Assembly (NCBI GenBank): GCA_963921825.1
Contig: OY997593.1
Coordinates: 70,674,513 to 70,738,512, forward strand
DNA from: Erodium maritimum
Lineage: Eukaryota; Streptophyta; Magnoliopsida; Geraniales; Geraniaceae
Direction of reading: 5' to 3'
Length of the DNA stretch: 64,000 bases
The notes under the pieces are model-generated. The model had not been told where the DNA came from. It saw only the letters and a list, made by a program, of their open reading frames with translations, and ran no database searches. The position numbers were made by a program, and so were the translations under genes. Below are positions 11,951-23,449 of this stretch, piece by piece. Every line of letters begins with the position of its first letter. Position 1 is the stretch's first letter.

Positions 11951-12189
11951 GAGCACATAAAGCGTTCTCATACTAGATTTGAATTGCATCCCGTCTATCG
12001 ATTCCTGTCCTATCAATACGTCTATTTATTTTATCGATACGTCTCTGGCAACATTTGATATGATTTACATTTTTCCTGAAATGGCTGCGTCAGTGAGATT
12101 CCAACTCCTTTTATAACATCCCTTATATTTTTTCCCACAGATTTATCCCAACTTTGCTTGATTATTCGACCACATTCTGGATCCCTGGC

Positions 12190-12816
12190 CTATTGGGATT
12201 GGAAACGAAATTTTGGTCGGCCACGATGTTGTGGTTTTCGAGCAAGGGAGAGGTGGATAAGCCAATGATCTGATGTGGTGACCCCCATATTACGAAGTTC
12301 CAAGTTCGGGAGGGATGAGAAGAAAGATTTAGTACTGAGAGCTCTGTCCAGTCTTGTTTCAATACGCCTGCCCGGAGTCCGTCCTTTGAACCATGTCAAC
12401 TGGTGGCCCAACATTGGTAGGTCAATAAGGTCCAATTCCTCCACTACTTGGCAAAAGTCGTTGATTAAGCTCGTTGGGTAATCCCCTCCACCTACAGTTT
12501 CATCCGGGTTGAGAATTCCATTGAAATCACTATTGATAATCCATTTTGGGTGTGAATGAGTGTGGAGCCTTTGTAGAAGATCCCAGGTCCGATCCCGATG
12601 ATTTCGATTAGCCTCTTCATAGATACCTGTAAGACGTATATCATCATATTCAGGCGCTGAGAGTTCCACATCAATATGGTGCCCATACTTAGCACGAAGA
12701 TCCACCATGATACCTTGTACCCAAAACAACGATAAGCCCCGTTGTGTGTCTGACTTTGGATCTGCAACTCTGGGAAAGGGCTGAGGAGCTTTCAAAAATT
12801 TGATCGTGCAAGGCAT
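12190..12816 (-). pseudogene. LINE endonuclease domain (EEP/APE-like) remnant
   Basis: A 208-codon open stretch matching the C-terminal two thirds of a plant LINE apurinic-like endonuclease. Visible motifs include LTGIYEEANRNHRDRTWDLL (the usual TG.YG....R...W.LL strand), then WIINSDFNGIL (the GDFN motif, here with S for G), TWFKGRTPGRRIETRLDRAL (the LDR motif) and TTSDHWLIHLSL (the SDH catalytic end). In active elements this enzyme nicks target DNA for target-primed reverse transcription. The N-terminal catalytic Asn/Glu part is missing or out of frame. Confidence 0.85.
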
Positions 12817-13030
12817 GAAGCCTAAGAGCTTTCAAAACTTGTATTTCGGGGTTTAATTTTGATTTTAGGGCTTTCAAAAATTGTATTTATGGGTTTCATT
12901 TTGATTTTAGGGAGTTTTCATTTTGATTTAGGGTTTATGATGCTGAAACCAAACCCATAAGCAAGGGAATTTTATAAAGTCTGAAAATTATTTAAATTTC
13001 ATTTTGTTTTGGTTAATAGTTTTAATTCCT
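12780..13030. repeat. Short degenerate repeats of a ~60-bp unit
   Basis: Phrases such as GCTTTCAAAA(N)TTGTATTT and TTCATTTTGATTTTAGGG recur two to three times between about 12790 and 12945. This fills the gap between the 5' side of the LINE and the MITE at 13185. No gene is seen. Confidence 0.5.
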
Positions 13031-13184
13031 TAAATAGTATGGTGTTGATGATTTTGCTGATATGTATTATAGATTTGGTGATTTTGAATCTGAGCATGTA
13101 TCGGTTCATGAAATAAAAAAGTATAATAGTGACATGACCTTTTGCCTTCAGACTCAGTTGTCCATGTCAACTTCGGAAGCATAA

Positions 13185-13570
13185 GATCATGTGCAATTAA
13201 AACACTCACATGTTTATTGGACAAAATAGTGGGACTCGGGACTTAAAATAGTGAGTGTTTTACAATAGGGATTTAGTGTGAGGCTTGTATTGTGAGTGGA
13301 CCAATCATATTTAGTTAAATCTGATTTTTCGTATTTTTATTTTAAAAAAAAAATAGGAGGGGTGGCAGCACGGGAGTGGTTGGCGGCAGGACGCGGGACT
13401 CGAGCTGAGGCTCGGCTCGTAGTTGTGGGACGTGGGACGCGGGCTGAGGCTCGGCCCGCGTTTTTGCGGGACGCGGGTCGCGTAAAAGCCGTCCCACAAC
13501 GGAACGGCCCACGTCCCGCGGCCCGCAAAAACGCGAGCTGAGGTTGAGGGACGACCAACTGTGTATGCTC
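13185..13570. mobile_element. Harbinger-type MITE, copy 1
   Basis: A 386-bp non-coding element flanked by TAA target duplications (13182-13184 and 13571-13573), with degraded ends (GATCATGTGCAAT... and ...TGTATGCTC). It shares a long internal stretch with the better preserved copy at 24544-24951, including GAGTGGACCAATCATATTTAG and TGATTTTTCGTATTT. It also shares the GC-rich palindromic middle built from GGGACGCGGG and CGTCCCGCGGCCCGC. Its right end abuts a UGT gene fragment. Confidence 0.75.
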
Positions 13571-13574
13571 TAAC

Positions 13575-13690
13575 TACCCAGCAACTTATATTGTTGGACT
13601 TGGCCTTCCAAATAGCAAAGACCCTTTTCCCTTCACAGATTTTCTGATATATGATTTGGAATGACCTCTTTACAATCCGGACAATCAATC
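13575..13690 (+). pseudogene. Fragment of a second UGT gene (exon 2 scrap)
   Basis: The stretch CAGCAACTTAT...GGACTTGGCCTTCCAAATAGCAAAGACCCTTTTC aligns base by base, with small changes, to 16057-16107 of the intact UGT gene, which encodes SQQLIEFGLGLASSKHPFLW. Similarity fades over the next ~60 bases. Only this internal piece remains, with no start, splice site or PSPG box. It is evidence that another UGT85-like copy once stood just upstream and was largely removed. The right limit is approximate and may overlap the next element. Confidence 0.7.
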
Positions 13691-13922
13691 TACACCCCTT
13701 GTTTAGGATATTTCCTTATCCGATAGGAGTTACTTTTACACCACTCTTGTGTTTATCTTGAACTGAAGTCAAGGCTATTGGTACCTAGAAATAAAATACA
13801 TGCAATACAAGTGTGACTTGTAGGTACAACAAGCTTAGACTTCTTTTCCACACAAACCGACATGAGTGGTTTAAGTAACTCCTACCAAATAAGGAAATAT
13901 CCTAAATAAGAAGTCTAGATTG
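13686..13922. mobile_element. Inverted-repeat MITE directly upstream of the UGT gene
   Basis: The two ends are inverted repeats of about 40-60 bp. The left arm contains TTTAGGATATTTCCTTAT and AGGAGTTACTT...CCACTC; the right arm contains their complements at about 13867-13905. Outer CAATCTA / TAGATTG motifs extend the pairing. The element ends only about 80 bp before the UGT start codon, so it must contribute to the promoter or 5' UTR. I could not see a convincing target-site duplication, so the superfamily is open. Confidence 0.65.
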
Positions 13923-14003
13923 TTTGTGTGAATTGTACAGAGCTCATTGCCTTAATATTGCAAAGGTTATCAAGTTTTTGTCAAGGGCTGAGCAACTGAG
14001 ATA

Positions 14004-16582
14004 ATGGAGTCAGAAGGAGGTGCACAAGTTAAGCCTCATGTCATTTGCATCCCTCTACCACTTCAAGGTCACATAAAGGCCATGCTGGACTTGGCAAAAC
14101 TACTACACCATAGAGGTTTCCATGTAACTTTTGTCAACACAGAGTTCAATCATAGGCGGTTTCTCAGATCCAGAGGCCCTCGTTGTCTCGACGGGTTTGA
14201 TGGCTTTAGATTCGAGGCCATTCCCGACGGCCTCCCTCCTTCAGAGGCCGATTCCAGCCAGGACTTGACTGCTCTGTGTGAGGTTGTTAGCAAGAGTTTA
14301 TTGGGTCCATTTCGCGACCTTGTCACAAAGCTTAATAATGACTCTAAAGGTCCTCCGGTGAGTTGCATAGTCTCGGATGGTCTCCTACTTGTCTCCTCCA
14401 TAGTTGCTGAAGAACTTGGGATTCCTATCACATTGTTATTTACCTTCTCAGCTTGCGATGTGATGGGGTTTAAGCAGTTTCTTGCTCTGAGAGAAAAAGG
14501 CCTAACACCACTCAAAGGTACCTCAAAAATCACTCAAATTACTTTCAAATGAGTTGCTTTTTATTTGGTAGACACATGTTGTTTGTATTTTGTTTGATAA
14601 ACTCGAACTTTATTATTAGAAAAGGTAAGATCTAAGAAAGATGAAACCAAAAAGCATCCATTATTAGGGAGTTCTCAGAAAGAATTGTGGGAACATAACC
14701 CAAAATAAAAACGTTAAAAGGCGAACACAGAAAATCACCCCTTATCAGAAACCCACTCTCCGAAGTCAAGTTCGGATCATCAAAAGCGTTTTCTTGAAGA
14801 GCTAACAGAGTTGCTCGAGTTTGTAAAATCTACTTTCCAACGTCCACCGAATTTACAATTCTCTCACGACTCAGAGAACGAGCTGGTTTGACTTCAAACG
14901 TAATGAAGTCCTCCAAAGACATGGATGCCCGGCTCAGACGAGTAGACGACTGCTTCGATTGACGACCCTTTGTCAAATGTTTAAAATTCGGGAGTTTAAG
15001 AAGGACCTCCATCCACAGACTACAATGTAGATCCTCGATAGGATCACTAGATGCCACCTGGTGTAGCGATTGAACCGTTGAATGGGAGAGCTGACTTGGA
15101 AATGATGGACCTCAGGTTTCTTGACCCAGAAGCCCGAAAATGTTCGTATTTTTTTATCCGCCAAAATGCTAATTTTATTCAACCGAAACCGTAATTCTAA
15201 AAATAGAAATGAAACGGGTAGAAGGGAATAAAATCAGAAAAACGGGGAGGGCTGGGGGCCACGTTTAACTAATGTTATTTTTAGGTCGTATCCCAAAAAA
15301 ATGTGTGTTCTTTCATCATAACAGTAGTCTATCAAATGTATTAAAAAAATGACGGATTGTAAAAATTTACAAAAACTAGACAAAATTGATACATTTTAAC
15401 AACTTATGAAATTTACCACTCATGGTGTAAGAAAAAAAAATTGTTTAAGATTATGATGTAAGAACTAATCATAATACAACAAAACAATCTAGGCTTTTCA
15501 CATAAACGTAACTCCAAATACCAATTCTGTACTATGTATAGTTTTACATAGTACAGAATTGGTATTTTAACGTTGCAAGACATAGAAATGTGAAAATATA
15601 TATTTGCTTGAATATATTTTTTATGCATTTTGCAGATGAGAGCTATTTAACGAATGGACATTTGGACACGGTTATAGACTGGATCCCTGGCATGAAAGAG
15701 ATTCGCCTGAGAGATCTCCCAAGCTTCGTTCGAACAACAGATTCGAACGAGCCCCTGTTTAAGGTATGCATGGAAGCAGCAGAGAACGCTTCGAAGTCCT
15801 CATCAACCGTTATTGTGCACTCTTTCAATGCATTGGAGGGTGATGTTTTGGATGCTCTCTCATCGATGTTCTCTCAACTCTATGCCATTGGCCCTCTTCC
15901 ATTGATGGTCAAGAACATACCAAAAGAAAGCCCTTTAAATTCTATAGGGCACAGTCTATGGAAAGAGGACATTGAGTGTCTCGATTGGCTCGACTCTTGG
16001 CCTCTAAACTCGGTGGTCTATGTCAATTTTGGGAGCATAACTGTCATGACTTCTCAGCAACTTATCGAGTTTGGTCTTGGCCTTGCAAGTAGCAAACACC
16101 CTTTTCTTTGGATCGTTAGGCCTGATCTGGTGATAGGTGAATCAGCGGTTCTGCCTCGTGAGTTTGTGGAAGATACTAAAGAAAGAGGCATGGTGGCAAG
16201 TTGGTGTGCACAAGAGAAAGTCCTCAATCACCCTTCGGTTGGAGGGTTCTTGACACACTGCGGATGGAACTCAACCATTGAGAGCATCTCAGCTGGAGTG
16301 CCAATGCTTTGTTGGCCATTTTTGGGGGATCAACAGACAAACTGTAGGTTCTCTTGCAGAGAGTGGGAGATCGGGATGGAGATCGATAGCGATGCCAAGA
16401 GAGATGAAGTGGAGAAGCTTGTGAGAGAGTTGATGGAGGGGGAGAAGGGGAAGAAGATGAGTGCCAAAGCCATGGAATGGAAGAGAATGGCAGAGGAAGC
16501 TGTAGGCTTGCATGGCTCATCATCCATGGCATTGAACAAGCTTGTGGATCAAATTCTTATGTCCAAAGAACACAACAATTAA
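14004..16582 (+). CDS. UDP-glycosyltransferase, UGT85 family
   Basis: Cytosolic family-1 glycosyltransferase moving glucose from UDP-glucose to a small acceptor (terpenoid, cyanohydrin or similar; not decidable here). Exon 1 is 14004-14517, the intron 14518-15635 (1118 bp), and exon 2 15636-16582; the product is 486 residues. The splice joins ...GLTPLKG to the DESYLTNG segment exactly where UGT85 genes carry their conserved intron. His23 in LPLQGH is the catalytic base, although the usual GHINPM reads GHIKAM. The 44-residue PSPG box (residues 361-404) runs from WCAQEKVLNHP through HCGWNS to FLGDQ and is complete; the final Q favours UDP-glucose. Just after it, REWEIG replaces the usual EWGIG. 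No stops or frameshifts are present. The intron holds LINE debris and a perfect hairpin, and the promoter region holds a MITE and a fragment of another UGT. Confidence 0.95.
14588..15265 (-). mobile_element. LINE remnants in the UGT intron
   Basis: Minus-strand LINE material. A tail reading GGCGGATAAAAAAAT (minus strand) lies at about 15148-15165, followed on its 5' side by a short 3'-UTR-like piece. A 75-codon frame at 15057-14830 contains FKHLTKGRQSKQSS and a serine/arginine-rich stretch resembling the KHLTK...SPSRSL tail of the ORF1-only LINE at 843-3541. This suggests the same family. Borders are approximate. Minus orientation inside a plus-strand gene should limit transcript disruption. 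Confidence 0.55.
15516..15567. repeat. Perfect 23-bp inverted repeat (hairpin) near the UGT intron acceptor
   Basis: Arms 15516-15538 and 15545-15567 are exact reverse complements around a 6-base loop. Each arm contains CCAATTCTGTACTATG or its complement. It sits about 70 bp upstream of the exon 2 acceptor. It may be a tiny foldback insertion or a recent copy-inversion event. Confidence 0.9.
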
Positions 16583-17423
16583 ACCCTATTGAATTTGAAT
16601 TCTTCTCAACAATGGGATTGTAGTTTTTTTCCGATATTAAGTTCTGCTCAATTTTGTATTTGAGAAGGACACATTGCTTTCATGGTTTGAAAGCCTTTTC
16701 CTTAACCATTGAGCTGGTATTTTAGGCCTGTTATCAAATATGTACTTCATGTTTGATAAATCCAATTTTTAGACCTTAAAATCTTTGTTCTGTTCAGTTC
16801 TCTTCTTGGCTTCGTAGTCTTCTGCTCCCTCGGTTGGGATGGCTGGTTGTATTGTTGTGTTATTGTTGTTTCGCTGGTTGTATCTTGGGTTGTATTTGGT
16901 TGGTTCATCTCTGGTGTAGGGCTTCTTGAGATTCGTATGTGGAAATAATTGTTGTTCCACCCCGCGCTCTTTACCTTAAAGAGCTGGGTTTTACGATATG
17001 CATTGCTAATCAAAAAAATTAAGCTGATATCAGAATGCACAACAATGAAGTTTGTCATTGTTATGGGCTTGTAGCTTGTCAATTCTGGGTATCTCGAACC
17101 TTAGTTTTTGTTGGAGCTTCAAGTTTGTTAAATATGGGTTAATAGACCTCCACTGTTTTATAGAGCTTCTTGATTGTCACTTAAGATTTAGTTGTTGTTC
17201 GGTTCTCTCTGCCTTTGTTGGCTTATGTTTGCTTTATGTTGGTTATATCTGGTATTGTGACCATTTGTCTGGTTTTCTCTCCAAGTTGGGAATGTTCTTA
17301 CACTAAACTCTGTTGTCAATGCTCCTGTTTACACTGAGGGCTGATTCGTCAATACTTTGTCCTCTCCCTTTACTTCGAATGATTGGATGTTTTAAAAGAT
17401 TTACTGATAAAAAAAGGAAAACG
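16583..17423 (+). mobile_element. Two LINE-like 3' tails downstream of the UGT gene
   Basis: After the UGT 3' UTR the sequence becomes T/G-rich and ends twice in LINE-like tails: GCTAATCAAAAAAATTAAG near 17005-17025 and TTACTGATAAAAAAAGG near 17400-17418. No protein is recognisable. I read these as 5'-truncated plus-strand retroelement copies, but found no clean target-site duplications. Confidence 0.45.
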
Positions 17424-18390
17424 CTGGTTCCTAATCTTCTTGAACCTTTGGTTATCACGTCCTAACCCAGACTAAACTTTGGTTACAATTCCATACATGA
17501 AAGGTAGGGAATTTGTTAAAATTTTGGATGATGTTAGTTTTAGTTACGAAATGTCTTTTATGCCCTTAAGCCCTCTTCTTCAACCTCCCTCACTCTCTTT
17601 TATGCTCTGTTTTCAGACCTTGAAGCTTCCATGGATGTTAGGTCAAAATGATGCATATTTTCTTTCGTTTTCTCGCTATCCAAACACCTAGAAACGAATT
17701 CATGAAAAAAAGCTCAAACCCCATTAAGGATTAAAAAGTCAAGTATTTTTTATGTTTCTCATATTTACTGTTTTTCTTTCATTTTCTCTCTATCCAAACA
17801 CTTAGAAGCAAATTCATGAAGAAAAGCTCAAACCCATAAATATAAATGATTAAAAGTCCATAATTTATTTTGTTTCTCGTCTTTACTGTTTTTCTTTCCT
17901 TTTCTCTCAATCCAAACACCCAATAGCAAATTTATGAAGAAAATCTCAAACCTATAAAGGATTAAAAGTCAATAACTTTTTTTTGTTTGTTATTTGTTTT
18001 ATTTTCTCTCTGTCCAAACACTCAGAAACAAAAAAAATAATCATTCTTACCATATTCACGAAAACAAGCTAGAACCTATAAAGGATTCAACGTCAAATTC
18101 ATAAAAAGAAGCTAGAACCCATAGCAAATTCATGAAAAGAAGCTAGAACCCATAAAAAAAATTCGAAACAGGTTTAGGATGTGTAACAAAGGTCGAGGGC
18201 GAAATGGTCATATCTAAATTTGAAACAGTACACGTGACATGCACGTGTTCTGTTGTCTAACAGTGCTGTTAACTTGGACGAATTTTTATACTTTTTCTAA
18301 AATTTTCAACATTTCATGTATGGAAATGTAACCAAAAGTTGGTCTGGGTTAGTACGTGATAACCAAACGTTCGAAAAAATTAGGAACCGG
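17424..18390. mobile_element. Mutator-like non-autonomous element with internal tandem repeats
   Basis: Inverted termini of about 80-90 bp: GGTTCCTAATCTTCTTGAAC... at 17427 pairs with the complement at about 18300-18390. Shared phrases include TTTGGTTATCACGT and TAACCCAGAC. The interior has no transposase and contains a four-unit tandem repeat (17671-18040). The outermost bases and the expected 9-bp duplication are blurred, so the limits are approximate. Confidence 0.65.
17671..18040. repeat. Tandem repeat, four units of ~102-118 bp
   Basis: Units start with TCTCNNTATCCAAACAC at 17671, 17785, 17903 and 18005. Each continues through AATTCATGAA, AGCTCAAACC and GATTAAAAGTCAA. They lie inside the Mutator-like element, so copy number may differ between its relatives. 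Confidence 0.8.
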
Positions 18391-19209
18391 TATCATCCCT
18401 AAAAAATAATGACAATAGCAGAAGGAGAGCTCATCTTGTCATAGAAGCTTCAAAACAAGAACCATAAGAGGTTGCCAATTTTAGAGCATCCACAACTGCT
18501 ATGGGATTTAAATTATTTAGTTTTTATAATAATTAGTCGTATAACAATTGCTAGTTAAATTTTTAACTATCCATTAATTCATTAAACTGAATCAGAGCAT
18601 TAGAGTAAACACATCAATGCATTAGAGTAACATTTCAATTGGGCATAGATTTCGGCCCAATCAAAAAGCCATGTAAGATGGAAAACCGTATCCGGATCTT
18701 ACTTGTCGACCCGCCCATGCACCCGGCCAAAACATCCCGGACCACCCGCCTACTTCTGGATCCAGTAGCCTTCATTCTATACGCCTCCAACCGGTCGGGT
18801 CCGGGTATTGCATAACCAGGCCGAGTACCCACCCGATGAGTACCCCTAGGAAGAATACAACTTATTCACCATTCTTTCATAAAACATCATTCTGCGGAAA
18901 AAAAGATGAGTAGGGTTGTGACTAGTTAGTTGGGATCAGTGCGCCCCCCCCCCCCCCCCCCCCCCCCACCTTAATTTTTCTACAAAAAAGTATACTTTTT
19001 GTATTTTTTAAAAAATTACCCATTAGTTCTTTCTAATTTCATAATTATGACCCCTCAAATTTTCTTACCATCGCCATGATTGGGATGTTATATGCTTCGA
19101 CAAGAAATATAGTAATTTGGGGATCCGAAATATTAGAAAGTCGAATGAAATCGAAATTGTTAAGAAATACTCATGCCCAAGTGTAATGGCATCTAGACAT
19201 GAGAGAGAT
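18391..19209. other. Intergenic debris: MITE-like end and a 24-base C tract
   Basis: TTAGAGCATCCACAAC at 18482-18497 looks like one terminus of a Harbinger-type MITE, but no matching end was found. A GC-rich stretch at about 18650-18850 contains repeated CCGG/GGGTCCGGGT phrases and no supported gene. An uninterrupted run of 24 C occupies 18944-18967. Nothing else is recognisable. Confidence 0.4.
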
Positions 19210-21762
19210 TGTAAAACCCACTTCGTTTTAAAAGGGTATTAAACTGCAATCTGAAATGTGAGGGTGTTTTTGCAACAAGTTTGTTTGGAAAAGAAAAATA
19301 AAAAAAAAAAGGGGAAAAGGAAGTAAATGGATCAGGCTGGCTCAGGCCCAATCACTGTACGCTGAGCCCAAGCCAGCACCAGGCCCAAGTCCAGTTCAAC
19401 TTTCCCTAACCCTAGCCGACCCTTCATCTCCTCCTCACTTTCACGCGCAGAAACCGAGGCGAGCTCTTCTCTCTCGTCGCGCCCACGCGTTTCCAGAGCC
19501 ACCGTTGTTGCTCGCCGGCGATCTCAGCACGGTAAGCAGCTCCGGGCCGGTCTTTTCCCCACTTGAGACTAGAACGCTCGAGCTAGCTTCAGCCGAAACT
19601 ACTCCGTCGGATTCTACCCCTCACCGGACGTGCTCGAACTGGGCTTGTGGGGACGAGAAACCCCGTTGGGCGTAGGCCACTCGAGAGGCTCGCCGGAATT
19701 GCGTCGAGAACCATCGTCCGGAGACACCACGACTCGTCCGAGCTTCCGTCGCCGTCGCCAGCGAGTTTCTTCGGCTCGGTCAGATCTGGTTGAAGTGGGC
19801 TTTGGGCCGGACGAGAGATAGTGGGCCTTGGGCCAGGTTGGACTCGGGCTCGGGCCTGGGTTGGAGCTGGGTCGGGTCTTGGTCAGAACCGGGTCCTGGG
19901 TTCTGGATCCGGGTTGGGGGCTGGATCCGGGTCGGATCGGGGTCAGCCCAGTTCAATTATTTTATTTAATTAAGTAATTGTTTAAAATCAGATAAATTTC
20001 AAGGACCCGTCGGACTGTCTAAAGGACTTAAATCAAATAAAATTTGAGGAGTGTTGCAGATGGTACCGAAACTGATTGTAAGTTTTACTTGTTAAAATCA
20101 GGCTGGGACTTCGCCCGAGAAGACCGAAGTTAAACCCAGACGCGGACTTCGCCCTAGAAGACGGTGTCGGCCCGGTCGTCAGCAGCTAGGAGACGCTGTT
20201 GTGGTATCGTCTTGAGGTAGGGAAAGTATCGACCCCTCCTTAATTATGAACTGGTAAACTAGTATGCATGACTAGGGTTATTAATAACCGGAGCGAACTA
20301 GTATGCATGACTAGGGATTATTAATAACCGGAACGTCTTAGTGACACATAGGTAAAACTGTTATATTATTAGTTTAATTGGACGCGTCTTGATAATACTT
20401 GGAACGAACATGTTTTGATATCCGTTTGACTTGCTTGTACTTTCTGGGAAATTGTTGTGCTGATAGACGGGCCATGTCTAGGTCCTAGAGTTGTGTGCTG
20501 TGTGTTTACTCGCTGTGTGGGAGTCTAATTAACGTCATAATCGCTGTGTGAGAATCTAAATTATATTATGACTGATGTGTGAGAGTCTAAATAGAACTAT
20601 CATCGATGTTGCATGATGTGGCTGTGTGGGCAAGTGTGCCATGTGTGACTATGTGAATCCTTGATTGTGAAATGACCGGGTGAGTGATAGACCGGGTGTA
20701 TGCTAAGATAGTTCGGCTGTATCCGAGACCATCAAATGTTTGTGCTGTGTGCGAAATCATGTTGTGTTTACGAGACGACGTAGCCGGGTGGATAACCATA
20801 TCGAGGCCAAGGATGGCGTGATCAGATGACTCATAATCCGGGATGGGATTGATCGAGGAGTGTGCCGGTTTTATATTCACGTTGATTAGAGCCCTTCATC
20901 TGTGTGAGGAGGAAGATGTCGTGACTGACGATGTGTGTTCCAGTGCGATATAAGCGGCTGTGTGCAAATCGGTTTTATATTTACGTTGAGTAGAGCCCTT
21001 CATCTGTGTGAGGAGGAAGATGTCGTGACTGACGCTGTGTGTTCCAGTGCGATATATTCAGCTGTGTGCAAATCGATGGAGTTCCAGTTCGGTACATATG
21101 AGAGTAGCGCCCTTCATCTGTGTGAGGAGGAAGATATCGTGACTGACGCTGTGTGTTCCAGTGCGATATAATCAGTTGTGTGCAAATCGATGGAGTTGAC
21201 TCCCGCAATTTACGACATTTGTGTGCGTTTCGTTCGGATCCTTCCCTGTCCTCTGCTGTGTGCCGTCCTATGGACTCTAGGTGTTTTCTGCTGTGTGCCT
21301 TTTTCTCTGGTTTTGTTTGTGTGTAATACAAGTGGTTTTATACTGTGTGGTTTGGCTAGTAAGGGTTGTGCCTAAGGGCAGCTCGTTGGGTCATATCCCT
21401 AGTTTACCATAACTACAAAATTTACCTTGAGGTTAAACGGCGTGTTTGGAGTTCTTTTACTTTTCCTACTGAGCGCAAGCTCACCCCTCCTGTCTTTGTG
21501 GTGTTTCAGGTGTTGAGCGGGAGAAGTAATAGCCGAACTCTCGGAGCTGGGGAGCTGTTGAGGATTTAGCTAGTTTTAGAGACGTACCCCCTTTTTCTTT
21601 TCTTGTTGGACTTGTGTACTTTACTGGTAGAGCTGCGACTCTTCCCTTTCGGAAGTTTATATATTTTTTATTTTGGAACTTTATTTATCTTATTTCCTCT
21701 TTTGTTACTGTAAATCTTTAGTCGCGTCTCGAATTCGGTCAAAATCGGATTTGGGCGTGACA
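19210..21762 (-). mobile_element. Solo LTR, TGTCACGCCC family (2.55 kb)
   Basis: Minus orientation: the right border read on the minus strand is TGTCACGCCCAAATCCG and the left border is GGGTTTTACA. It is flanked by a perfect 5-bp duplication GAGAT (19205-19209 and 21763-21767). No second LTR, PBS or coding region is seen. Near the 5' end on its own strand is the family palindrome, here CTGAGCGCAAGCTCA at about 21461-21475. Within it a ~104-114-bp unit is repeated three times. A TATGCATGACTAGGG/TTATTAATAACCGG phrase is also duplicated (about 20250-20335). It is roughly twice as long as the copy at 1218. Confidence 0.85.
20889..21180. repeat. Three tandem units of ~104-114 bp inside the solo LTR
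   Basis: The phrase GCCCTTCATCTGTGTGAGGA starts at 20891, 20995 and 21109. Each unit continues with GTGACTGACG, TGTGTGTTCCAGTGCGATAT and TGTGTGCAAATCG. Confidence 0.9.
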
Positions 21763-23449
21763 GAGATCGGACGTATCATATCGGTTTTTAAGAAGGGTTT
21801 TGACCATGATCAGCGACGAAGAGACAGACGTAAGAAATACTATAAGTGGAGTATAAGTATGAGATTCAAAATGACCATTTGGGAGAGCATGAGCATGAGC
21901 ATGTCCAAACGAGCGTCCACCTTCTGACTAATAAAAGATACCCTTCTGTTGATCAGAGAGTGAATATGAACATCTTTATTCCGGATAGATTACGCGGTGA
22001 ATATAAACATTCGTTACATTTATTTTTCGACCATTCCTTTGTTGGTTCTCAAGCTATTTATTGAAAGCAAAGGGAAAGAGGGAATTGATTTTGTTCATGG
22101 AACTGCATTATTATTCTCGGTTTTTTGTGGACTTGTATATATAGCATAGAAAAGTACAAAATAAAGAAACAAAAAACTAAAAGGAAACAAAGAATGCTGC
22201 CGACTATTCTATACATTATTTATCCTTAGTAACTATTCCCATAATGAACTATTACCTAAAACCAAGGTGTTCAAAATACCCACGTGCCTAACTTATTTGT
22301 TAACAATCTCCTCTTTAAATTAGGCGTATGTTATCAATACTGATTTTTGAACGTTTGGTTTCGAAATTTCACCATATCAAGTGATTTTACCATTACGGAC
22401 GCTAGTTCATTTTGTTATTACCATGTCAACGTGAGTTTGCGATAACGACGAGGAGCCTCCTCGTCCACTAACTCTGCATGTGGAGTGGCGATCGCTCCCA
22501 CTACCCTTTGACTTGGTTGATCTGTCATATCAGCGGGACGTGGTGTTGCCGGAGAAACATACTCTATTTCAACTTGTTCTGGTAGTACTGCTTTCTCTGG
22601 TGTGGTCCAAGACGATTCTCCCCCTGATGATGGAGCTCGTGTAGTGTTGGAGTGAAACGCCATCGTGATATACTCGACTGAGAACAAGTCATGCGCTGTA
22701 TAACCGACTCCTCAATCCTAAATGGTTGTTTTGTCTTGTCGCAAGCCACGCCCAAGGCAACCGCCTCGTCTGCCTCTTCCACCTCCGTGCATGCTCCAAT
22801 GAGGTGGGTAGCCAATGGTTTGGAAGCAAACTTTCATCTCGTGTTCATGTACCATGGCGGACCCTTTCGATCGTCTATCCCCCCAAGGTTGACCTCGACA
22901 TGCACCTTGTTGTGACTAGAAAGATCCATCCTTGTTCTACTTTTCCCTTTTCTACGACACGGTTGACCATCTTATTTTCCGTTGCATCAAGGCAAGGACT
23001 TCCCGTATTGACCTACTCATCCGACATTTCCTCGTCTTTGAGCATGGAACTAGGTTTCCCACGCTCTGTGCACTCCTTCTCCCATGTCGGTGTCCACCTA
23101 GGTCTTTGGGGAAGTACCTCGGATGTTCCTCGTCCTGATTTCGCCTCCAACACAGTGTCCATATATTTTCTTTGGACCAGCACCTCGGACGTTCCCTTGC
23201 TCTTGGCCTGACTTGCACTTGAGTCAGCTTGGGTCTTTGATATGTCATCATGGGCTTGTTGAGTCCTCCTTAGTGAATGGTCATGGTTGATGTCCCGCTC
23301 TTGTTTGGTGCCCTCCGCCTTGACAAGTGTAGTCGCATCTGACGTCACCTGAGCCATCAGTAGCTCAGACTCTTCATCATCTTCGTGAACACGGTGAGCT
23401 TTGTCATCAGCCTCATTCTTCTTCTTCTTCTTCCGGCAGTCACGGATCC

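Larger units (their letters stand above)
9050..12830 (-). mobile_element. LINE (L1 type) with endonuclease and reverse transcriptase, decayed
   Basis: A minus-strand LINE ORF2 with domains in the expected order: endonuclease (12816-12190), linker, reverse transcriptase (about 11950-10600), then the region beyond RT down to about 9330, and a 3' end near 9050-9110. Many stops and frameshifts break it into short frames, so it is inactive. No ORF1 is visible upstream of 12830, which suggests 5' truncation. The exact ends are uncertain because I found no target-site duplication. It is the only copy in the window that shows ORF2 enzymes. Confidence 0.85.

Noticed and set aside
16224-16539. Minus-strand frames opposite the UGT exon 2
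   Set aside because: Shadows of the PSPG-box coding sequence.
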